This document shows positions 57,556 to 64,000 of a DNA stretch of 64,000 nucleotides, in pieces. The notes under the pieces were generated by a model. The model was not told where the DNA came from. It was given only the letters and a program-made list of their open reading frames with translations, and did no database searches. Each line of letters begins with the position of its first letter. Within the stretch, counting starts at the first letter, position 1. The position numbers were made by a program, and so were the translations under genes. The stretch comes from Burkholderiaceae bacterium (GTDB lineage Bacteria; Pseudomonadota; Gammaproteobacteria; Burkholderiales; Burkholderiaceae_A): contig JAGYIP010000009.1 in assembly GCA_018402635.1 (NCBI GenBank), positions 229,593 through 293,592 on the forward strand, written 5' to 3'.

Positions 57556-59055
57556 ATGCTAGACGCCTTTCGTCGTAACCGCCGACTGCTTCAGGCCATC
57601 CTGTTGCTGTTTATTGTTCCCTCCTTCGTCATTGTTGGGGCCTGGGATATGGTGAACCCACAGGCCTCCTCAAACGGTCTGGCGGAGGTTGACGGCCGCC
57701 CTATAACCCAGCAGCAGTGGCAACAGGCCCATCAACGGTCGCTTGATGCCATGGCAGCTCAGTTTAACGGCCAGGTTCCTGTCTCCGCATTCGATACGCC
57801 TGCAAGTAAGGTTCAAACCCTCGATGAGCTTATCCAACGCGAGGTCGCCCTCGTCTCAGCGTTGCGTTCACGGGTCTTCATACCCGATGAGCAGCTCGCC
57901 GCGCTTATTTCCGAGGTGCCTCAGTTTCAAATCGACGGCCGTTACAACTTTGAGCATGCAAAGAAATTTCTCGAAGCAAGAGGCCTAACCACACAACAAT
58001 TCGAGATCGATCTCCGTAGCGACCTTACATCTGAAAGGCTTCCCGGGCTATTGCAGAGTCGCAGTTTGGCTCGCGGGTGCTTGCGCGTAGGCTTAGTCGG
58101 TCCGAGTCCGAGTCGCGTCGCGTCTGGCTTGTTAGCTTTCCTTCCGAATCGTTTCTTGCCCAGGCCCTGCCTAGTCAGGAAGATATCGAAGCCGCCTATC
58201 AGGCCCGTTCCTCCGAGTTTCAGACCAGTGAGCGGATCGACCTTGAACTGGTAACGCTTAAAGACCCATCGTCAGCCGACCTTATTGAGACAGTTTAGTA
58301 ACCTGGTCTACGAACAAAGCGACTCGCTAAGGCCTGCGGCAGAAGCCTTGGGGCTTGGCATAACAACTTTTAAAGGGCTCGTTCGTAACGAACCCTTCGC
58401 TGAAACGGGCCTGTCGCAAGACAATCAGCTCGCGCTGAATCACCAGGCCCTTCGGGCGGCCTTGTTTTCAAACGATGTGCTTGTTGAGCGTCGCAACACC
58501 GAATCCGTCGAGGTGCGACCAGGCTTGTTTGTGAGTGCTCGAGTCTTGGCCCACGAGCCTGCAAAGCCATTGCCCTTGTCTGCGGTCGCAGGCAGGATCA
58601 GGTCTGACCTTCAAACCAGGAAGGCCTCCGAATTGGCAGGCCAGGCGGCTCAGCAGTGGGCCGAAGCCAATAAAACATCGCTTGCCCAAAGGCCCTCGGA
58701 TGCCCGCGAGTTCTGGGTGAGTCGCGCCTCTTTGTCAGTCCTTCAGCCTGTTGTTGCCAAGGCGGGACCTTCCGGCCTTCGTGACCTGGGTGTGCAGCTG
58801 TTTGCGTCCGATTTTTTAATGAAAGAGCCACGGGTTGTTGAGATTGGGCCAAGCTTTGGAAGTCTTGTCGCGGTCTGGGTTGAGTCCAAGCTTCCAGCAG
58901 AGACAGCCTCCGATGTTCGCGAACGCGTTGGCCCTGTCTTTTCAAGTCTTGAACGTCTCGAGGCGCAAGAGTCCTTTTCATCCTGGATTCGTTATCAGGA
59001 GAAAGTACTTGATGTGAAGCGTCATCCTGAAAGGCTTGCAGCAAGAGACTCGTAG
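57556..59055 (+). CDS. ppiD: PpiD/SurA-type periplasmic chaperone, frameshifted and lacking parvulin domain
   Basis: Inner-membrane-anchored folding factor. The N-terminal frame has the short cytosolic tail and TM helix (LLQAILLLFIVPSFVIVGAWDM) and SurA-like DGRPITQQQWQQAHQ. A first shift near GGG 58045-58047 leads into a frame with ARRLSRSESESRRVWLVSF, ending with TAG at 58296. The rest (QFSNLVYEQSDSLRPAAEALGLG onward) is in a third frame. The parvulin isomerase domain (about 130 residues) that should lie between about residues 240 and 245 is missing. Combined length is about 499 instead of about 630. This may be a real deletion, an assembly fault, or decay. Confidence 0.8.
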
Positions 59056-60095
59056 TCTTGCAGGCCAATACCGGGAAGCACAAGCGCCTTTGCCTCTGAA
59101 AGACGCGGGAAGTTTCGATGAATGGAGCTTGTGTAACTCGGGTCATAGTGCTCCTTTAGAATGGCGCGCACGAAGGCCTGCCATTGTCCGGCCTCCACCT
59201 TATCGAGCCATGCACGAATGCGTTCGTGCCCATGGTGCGAGACAAGTTTTTTAAGTTGCGTGCTAAGGGCCTGGGGGTCGTGCAGAAAGTGGGCGTACTC
59301 CTCAATAAGAAGTCTGACCCGATCATCATCGGTTGCCCGTAGTTCAAGGCATTCGCTTGCACGCATTGCCGTAATGAGCGCATCAGGAACCTGCACCTGG
59401 CCAATCTTGCGGCTTTCCGATTCAACATAGACAGGGCGCTCTGGGTTGAGACCATGAAGCGCATGCCACAGGTTTGACTCAAAGAGCTTCTGGCTAGGCT
59501 GCTCGTTGCCGGGTCCAAGCCCAAGCAGAGAGCCCCTGTGACATGCAATGGCCTCGAGGTCGAGCACCTGCCTACCTTGCCCCGCAAGGGCTTTTAGAAG
59601 CCTTGTCTTACCGCAGCCTGTCATGCCGCAGACCACCCGCCATTGAAATTGAGCAACAAGCTCGGCAAGCCCCTTGACGAGGGCGCGTCGATAGGCGCGG
59701 TAGCCGCCGTCGAGAATCTGAACGGCAAGCCCTACCTGCGCGAGTACGTGACCTAATGACTGGCTGCGTTGCCCGCCTCGCCAACAGTAGACAAGCACCT
59801 GATCTGTTTTTTTCCATGCGCGAATCGGGCCTTCAAGGTGCATGGCAATGTTCTTGGAGACCAACGCTGCCCCCAGCTTCTTTGCCTCGAAGCGATCCTG
59901 CGCGTAGAGCGTGCCGACCCGATGCCTTTGCTCATCATCGAGCACGGGCAGGTTCATAGCACTAGGAACGTGGTCGGTGGCGAACTCGCAAGGGGAGCGT
60001 ACGTCGACAATAATTGGCCTCTGAACGGCCAGGGGCTCCAGAGACTTCGGTACGGCATCGAGAAGGAATTCCGCGCTTACAATGGAGAGTGTCAT
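59022..60095 (-). CDS. mnmH: tRNA 2-selenouridine synthase
   Basis: MnmH/SelU replaces sulfur with selenium in wobble 2-thiouridine (and can geranylate it), 357 residues. N-terminal rhodanese domain with catalytic Cys in VYCWRGGQRS; P-loop domain with GMTGCGKTRLL. The family signature VDVRSPCEFATDHVPSA is present. It needs selenophosphate from SelD, which is not in this window. It converges on and overlaps the ppiD 3' end by 34 bp. Confidence 0.93.
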   Translation of the reverse strand: MTLSIVSAEFLLDAVPKSLEPLAVQRPIIVDVRSPCEFATDHVPSAMNLPVLDDEQRHRVGTLYAQDRFEAKKLGAALVSKNIAMHLEGPIRAWKKTDQVLVYCWRGGQRSQSLGHVLAQVGLAVQILDGGYRAYRRALVKGLAELVAQFQWRVVCGMTGCGKTRLLKALAGQGRQVLDLEAIACHRGSLLGLGPGNEQPSQKLFESNLWHALHGLNPERPVYVESESRKIGQVQVPDALITAMRASECLELRATDDDRVRLLIEEYAHFLHDPQALSTQLKKLVSHHGHERIRAWLDKVEAGQWQAFVRAILKEHYDPSYTSSIHRNFPRLSEAKALVLPGIGLQDYESLAASLSG

Positions 60096-60108
60096 TGAAT
60101 TGAAAAAA

Positions 60109-60567
60109 ATGAAGATATTTAACCTACAGTGTAAGCAAGGTCACACCTTTGAGGGCTGGTTTGCCTCGGCCCAGGCCTGCGACGATCAGCACAGCCAGGG
60201 ACTGCTTGAATGCCCATTGTGTTCCTCGCTTGCGCATCGCATTCCTACGGCCTCGTATGTTATTTCCAACGCCGCTGCCCCTCCCAAGCAGGCTGACGCT
60301 TCTTCTCAGGCACCTGCTTTAGCCAATAACCAATTGCAGGCACTTGTGCGCGAAAAAATTATTGAAATGGCACGCAGTCTTATCGAGCAGTCCGACTATG
60401 TTGGCAAAGACTTCCCTGAAGAGGCCCGTCGTATGCATTACCAAGAGGTTCCAGAGCGCTCCATTGTCGGCGAGGCAACTGCCCAAGAAGCCAAAGCCTT
60501 ACTCGATGAGGGCATTGACCTCATTCCATTGCCGCAGGCAGCACGGGCAAAGGGCACGCTGCAATAG
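60109..60567 (+). CDS. DUF1178 protein
   Basis: 152-residue protein of the DUF1178 family, unknown function. The conserved start MKIFNLQCKQGHTFEGWF and a CPLCSS pair look like a small zinc-ribbon. A Pro/Ala-rich linker leads to a helical C-terminus (EARRMHYQEVPERSIVGEAT). The ATG at 60109 matches the family start, though no clear ribosome site precedes it; an ATG at 60082 is the alternative. It diverges from mnmH with 13 bp between starts. Confidence 0.85.
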   Translation: MKIFNLQCKQGHTFEGWFASAQACDDQHSQGLLECPLCSSLAHRIPTASYVISNAAAPPKQADASSQAPALANNQLQALVREKIIEMARSLIEQSDYVGKDFPEEARRMHYQEVPERSIVGEATAQEAKALLDEGIDLIPLPQAARAKGTLQ

Positions 60568-60603
60568 CGGTCAACCCGCGAACGCTGAAGTCGCCTGGGT
60601 TAG

Positions 60604-61557
60604 TCAGCCAGGATGCGCAAGGCTTACCACAGCCTGCTCGCCCGACTCCGTTTCAAGCCAGGTCACTGGTAGCTGCCTAAAGTCTTCATCAACAAGGCGG
60701 TTGAAGGCTGAAAGCTCGTGACCCATTTCAAGAAGTAGGCTTCCCCCTTGCGTCAATACGGCTCCATAGCCTTTCAGCAGCTCTTCAATGAACTGCATGC
60801 CATCCTCGCCCCCATGATGCGCAAGTCCCGGCTCGGCCTTAAATTCGGGTGGAAGCTGCGAGTAAGACTTGGTGTTCACGTAGGGTGGGTTGCAGACAAT
60901 AAGATTGAAGGCGGGTTTTGGTTTCAGGGTGTCGAGCGCCTGCAGGCCGTCTCCTTGCAGCAGTTTCACACGTGACTGCAGCCCATAGTCTTGAATGTTC
61001 TCTCGAGCTAGGCTGAGTGCATCGGCTGAAATATCTGTGGCCCAAACCTCCGCATTGGGTAAGGCCAGTGCTGCGAGAATGGCGAGACAGCCCGACCCTG
61101 TGCAGAGGTCGAGGACCTTTACCGGGGCATCGGCATCTTGAATCGCGGGCAGGTTTAAAGGGCTTAACCATTCTGCTAGGAAGGACCTTGGAATAATTGC
61201 TCGGGAATCACTTTTAAAACGAAAGCCACGCAGCCAAGCCTCTTGAAGGATGTAGGCAGTGGGCTCTCTGCCAACTGTTCGGCGAGCAAGGGCAGCAGCC
61301 AGCATATGGCGTTCTTTCTCGGTAAGTTGGGCAAGCTCCAAGCTCGGCTCGTTGAGATCGATGGGCAGAGAAAGGCTTGAAAAGACAAGCCATCGGGCCT
61401 CATCCAGCCAGTTCAGGCAGCCCTGGCCTAAAACACAGCCGCTTCGACGCATCTCACTGACCGAAAATCGAAGCCAGTCAGATACGCTGCGTAGATCTTG
61501 TGTCCAGCCTGGGTCGTAGTCAGGCGGGCTGGCTGTGCCCTTTGCAGCCTGAGTCAT
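60604..61557 (-). CDS. prmB: Ribosomal protein L3 glutamine methyltransferase PrmB
   Basis: HemK-family N5-glutamine methyltransferase, 317 residues. SAM-binding motif VLDLCTGSGCLAI, catalytic NPPYVN, and C-terminal GGSLLLEMG. The YVN form of the motif and the length point to PrmB rather than PrmC. It lies 7 bp after dapE on the minus strand, a conserved neighbour in betaproteobacteria. Confidence 0.92.
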   Translation of the reverse strand: MTQAAKGTASPPDYDPGWTQDLRSVSDWLRFSVSEMRRSGCVLGQGCLNWLDEARWLVFSSLSLPIDLNEPSLELAQLTEKERHMLAAALARRTVGREPTAYILQEAWLRGFRFKSDSRAIIPRSFLAEWLSPLNLPAIQDADAPVKVLDLCTGSGCLAILAALALPNAEVWATDISADALSLARENIQDYGLQSRVKLLQGDGLQALDTLKPKPAFNLIVCNPPYVNTKSYSQLPPEFKAEPGLAHHGGEDGMQFIEELLKGYGAVLTQGGSLLLEMGHELSAFNRLVDEDFRQLPVTWLETESGEQAVVSLAHPG

Positions 61558-61564
61558 TCAGGCC

Positions 61565-62755
61565 TTAGACCGCGTCTGTCTGCGCAACCATTGCAGGCGA
61601 CGCAGCAAGCAGCCTGGTGAGGCTCTGCAGGTAGATCTGGGCCAGCGGAAGAAGGTCTGCGGCAAGAATACGTTCGTTGATTTGGTGAATGCTGGCGTTG
61701 ATGGGACCGAACTCAATGACCTCACGGCAGTGTTTTGCAATAAAGCGTCCGTCGGAGGTGCCCCCGGTGGTGGAGAGCTGGGGGTCGATCTTGCAGACTG
61801 CACGAATGCTTTGCTGAACAACATCGCAGAGGGTACCGGGGGGCGTCAGGTAGGGGTCGCCGCCAAGGTTCCAGTCAATGGTGTAGCTGAGGCCATGACG
61901 GTTGAGTACCGACTCGAGCCTTTGCTTTAAGGCCTGCGGGGTTGAGACGCTTCCGAACCTAAAATTGAAGTCGGCCATAAGCTCGCCAGGAATGACATTA
62001 CCTGCCCCGGTACCGGAATGAATATTAGAGACCTGCCAGGTGGTTGCAGGAAAGTAGATGTTGCCGTCATCCCAGGAAATGGCGGCAAGTTCTGTAAGGG
62101 CTGGGGCGAAGCGATGAATGGGGTTCTCGGCAAGTTGGGGATAGGCCACATGCCCTTGCTTGCCCCGAATGTAAAGCCTGCCCGACAACGTACCACGTCG
62201 CCCATTCTTAATAACGTCGCCAAGCCGGTGGCTTGAGGTTGGCTCTCCAATAATGCAGTAGTTCAGTGGCTCGCCTCGATGCGCAAGCTCTCGAAGCACC
62301 TCCACCGTGCCATGAAGGGCAGGGCCTTCTTCATCGGAGGTAATAAGGTAGGCAATGCGCCCGTGAAAGGATGGGCTCTGGCTTAGGAAGAGTTCGGTGG
62401 CCGTAACAAAGGCGGCCACCGATGACTTCATATCGGCTGCCCCACGACCGTATAGGTAGTCGGTATCGAGCGTGGCGGAGAAGGGCGGGTGAAGCCATTG
62501 GTCGGTTGGGCCTGGAGGCACGACATCGACATGGCCGGCTAAGACCACTGTGGGCCCTGGCTGACCGCCCTCTCGAACCGCCCATAGGTTGGTGACATCC
62601 TGGTACTTCAGAAGTTCGGTCTTGAAACCAAGAGGGCTTAGCCTTGAGGCGATGAGCTTGCAGCATCCACCGTCGGCGGGTGTTACCGACTCGCGCTGTA
62701 TAAGCGCCCGGGCAAGGTCAAGGGTCTCGGCGGCAAGGGCTTCAGTGGTCTGCAT
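61565..62755 (-). CDS. dapE: Succinyl-diaminopimelate desuccinylase
   Basis: M20-family zinc enzyme of lysine/DAP synthesis, 396 residues. Metal sites: H in LAGHVDVVPPG, D in YGRGAADMKSS, E-E in TSDEEGPA, and the later H in FGPINASIHQINER. Motif NSGTGAGNVIPGE-like region (IHSGTGAGNVIPGE) is typical. The ATG at 62755 gives the family start; the frame is open upstream to 62866. Operon dapD - arsC-like - dapE - prmB on the minus strand. Confidence 0.95.
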   Translation of the reverse strand: MQTTEALAAETLDLARALIQRESVTPADGGCCKLIASRLSPLGFKTELLKYQDVTNLWAVREGGQPGPTVVLAGHVDVVPPGPTDQWLHPPFSATLDTDYLYGRGAADMKSSVAAFVTATELFLSQSPSFHGRIAYLITSDEEGPALHGTVEVLRELAHRGEPLNYCIIGEPTSSHRLGDVIKNGRRGTLSGRLYIRGKQGHVAYPQLAENPIHRFAPALTELAAISWDDGNIYFPATTWQVSNIHSGTGAGNVIPGELMADFNFRFGSVSTPQALKQRLESVLNRHGLSYTIDWNLGGDPYLTPPGTLCDVVQQSIRAVCKIDPQLSTTGGTSDGRFIAKHCREVIEFGPINASIHQINERILAADLLPLAQIYLQSLTRLLAASPAMVAQTDAV

Positions 62756-62768
62756 AAGCGGGGCACCC

Positions 62769-63131
62769 TTAGGTAACTTGAGGGAAAAGGCTGGTGTAGA
62801 GGCCGTCTGAAAATCCGACGGCAAGCTTGTCGTCGGGCGTAACAAGCACAGGGCGTTTAATAACAAGGGGCTGGCTTAGCATAAGTTCAAGTGCGGAGGG
62901 TTGGTCGATAATCTGGCGGCGATGGTCTTCCGGAAGTGTTCGCCAGGTGCGGCCTCGCTTATTAATAAGGCTATCAAACGGCAGGTGTTTTAGCCATTGC
63001 TGAAGCAGAAATTCTGTGGGCGCCTCTTTCTTGAAGTCAACAAAGACATAGCTTAGGCCCCGCGCATCAAGCCACCGACGGGCCGCGCGCACCTGATCGC
63101 ATTGCGTGATACCAAAGAGCCGGGTGTCCAT
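62769..63131 (-). CDS. ArsC-family Spx/YffB-like protein
   Basis: 120-residue thioredoxin-fold protein of the ArsC/Spx superfamily, close to YffB: start MDTRLFGITQCDQVRAARRWL, cis-Pro region LVIKRPVLV. One N-terminal Cys is present (ITQCDQV) with no CxxC. E. coli yffB also precedes dapE. Function unknown; arsenate reduction is not implied. Confidence 0.85.
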   Translation of the reverse strand: MDTRLFGITQCDQVRAARRWLDARGLSYVFVDFKKEAPTEFLLQQWLKHLPFDSLINKRGRTWRTLPEDHRRQIIDQPSALELMLSQPLVIKRPVLVTPDDKLAVGFSDGLYTSLFPQVT

Positions 63132-63185
63132 GTGTTAATGACTGTGCATGGGGGTTCTCGTTTAGGCCTGAGCAAAGGCGTTCAG

Positions 63186-64000
63186 CTAGGCCAGGCGAAG
63201 CAGTTCATTAATACCGGTCTTTGCGCGTGTCTTGGCATCGACTCGTTTCACGATGACCGCGCAGGCAAGGCTGTAGCGGCCATCGGCCGAGGGTAGGCTA
63301 CCCGGAACAACCACACTTCCTTCGGGAACACGCCCGTAGAAGACCTCTCCGGATTCACGATCGTAGATTTTGGTTGACTGGCCAATGAAGACACCCATAG
63401 AGAGCACCGAGTTAGCCTCGACGATCACACCCTCGACGACTTCGGAGCGGGCTCCGATGAAGCAGTTGTCCTCAATAATGGTGGGGTTGGCCTGCAGCGG
63501 CTCGAGCACGCCGCCAATACCCACGCCACCTGAAAGGTGCACGTTCTTGCCAATTTGAGCGCAGGACCCAACGGTGGCCCATGTGTCGACCATGGTTCCC
63601 TCGTCAACATAGGCGCCAATGTTGACGTAGGAGGGCATGAGAACGACGTTACGTGCAATAAAGGCGCCTCGACGAGCCACAGCCGGTGGTACAACACGCA
63701 CGCCCATGGCGGAGAGCTCGCTCTGAGACAGACCCTCGAACTTCGTGGGTACCTTGTCGAAGAACTGCAGGGCGCCCGACTGAATGGTCTTGTTATCGGC
63801 GAGTCGAAAACTTAGTAAAACGGCCTTCTTTATCCACTGATGAACGATCCAGTTGCCCTCTTGTTTTTCGGCCACCCTTAGCCGGCCGGCATCAAGCTCG
63901 CAGACAACGGCCTGAACGGCATCGCGCAGCGCCGAGGACGCAGACTGGACTGTTATGTCGGCACGGTTATCCCAGGCCTCCTCGATGGTTTGGGCAAGAG
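63186..64000 (-). CDS. dapD: Tetrahydrodipicolinate N-succinyltransferase (5' end cut)
   Basis: Left-handed beta-helix acyltransferase of the succinylase DAP pathway. The hexapeptide-repeat region ([24 protein letters not shown] and following) is clear. The reading frame runs off the window edge; the visible N-terminal [16 protein letters not shown] lies only a few residues from the usual start. Its partner dapE is two genes downstream. Confidence 0.95.
   Translation of the reverse strand, partial: LAQTIEEAWDNRADITVQSASSALRDAVQAVVCELDAGRLRVAEKQEGNWIVHQWIKKAVLLSFRLADNKTIQSGALQFFDKVPTKFEGLSQSELSAMGVRVVPPAVARRGAFIARNVVLMPSYVNIGAYVDEGTMVDTWATVGSCAQIGKNVHLSGGVGIGGVLEPLQANPTIIEDNCFIGARSEVVEGVIVEANSVLSMGVFIGQSTKIYDRESGEVFYGRVPEGSVVVPGSLPSADGRYSLACAVIVKRVDAKTRAKTGINELLRLA

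Noticed and set aside
62769..63131. Arsenate reductase
   Set aside because: The protein has the ArsC fold, but its synteny with dapE and sequence resemble YffB/Spx-like proteins; no ars genes are nearby.
1..64000. CRISPR array, insertion sequence, prophage or rRNA
   Set aside because: No regularly spaced repeats, transposase, phage gene or rRNA segment was recognised by reading.

Overview
The window reads as chromosomal DNA of an autotrophic sulfur-oxidising betaproteobacterium, most likely in Burkholderiales. The reasons are the gene order tRNA-Leu / tig-clpP-clpX-lon-hupB / tRNA-Val / tRNA-Asp / ppiD, the dapD / arsC-like / dapE / prmB block, hpnCDE hopanoid genes, form IA RuBisCO in an alpha-carboxysome operon, and a full Sox system. 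I cannot name a genus from the sequence alone.

Region 1 (1-13.7 kb, + strand) is one long carboxysome operon: cbbL, cbbS, csoS2, csoSCA, csoS4A, csoS4B, two csoS1 hexamer genes, acRAF, mcdA, a frameshifted mcdB, cbbQ, cbbO and csoS1D. These are followed by a trypsin-like serine protease gene, a small unknown gene, and an SbtA-type bicarbonate transporter with a PII-like partner. Together they build and position the shell, assemble and reactivate RuBisCO, and import bicarbonate. A strong bidirectional hairpin at about 13.75 kb closes the operon.

Region 2 (13.7-19.5 kb) holds Calvin-cycle genes. prk, fbp and cbbR lie on the minus strand, and cbbZ (phosphoglycolate phosphatase), fba and cbbY on the plus strand diverge from cbbR. 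Pairs of TNA-N7-TNA motifs exactly 23 bp apart lie upstream of cbbL (one half imperfect), fbp and cbbR/cbbZ, suggesting a common CbbR regulon.

Region 3 (19.5-29 kb) carries a DUF3422 membrane protein, a thioredoxin-fold protein, an ArsR-type regulator with a likely operator inside its own promoter, and soxCD-YZ-A-X-B with a cytochrome c gene. Several spacers in the sox cluster hold strong hairpins, including a terminator immediately before soxB.

Region 4 (29-50.9 kb) is housekeeping: a tesA/ybbA divergon, purL, ybiT, mfd-serB, fused ispDF, fused tsaB-rimI, a possible holD, alr, radA and hpnCDE. Region 5 (50.9-64 kb) holds tRNA-Leu, tig-clpP-clpX-lon-hupB with a likely sigma-32 promoter before lon, tRNA-Val, tRNA-Asp, a ppiD that lacks its parvulin domain, mnmH, a DUF1178 gene, prmB, dapE, an ArsC-like gene and dapD (cut at the window edge).

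At least eight genes (mcdB, fbp, tesA, purL, serB, mfd, hpnD, ppiD) are interrupted by what looks like a single-base indel, mostly in short homopolymer runs. Several are core genes, so this is most simply explained as sequence error in a draft or metagenomic assembly. No CRISPR array, insertion sequence, rRNA or prophage was seen, and no stretch longer than about 300 bases lacks a gene.
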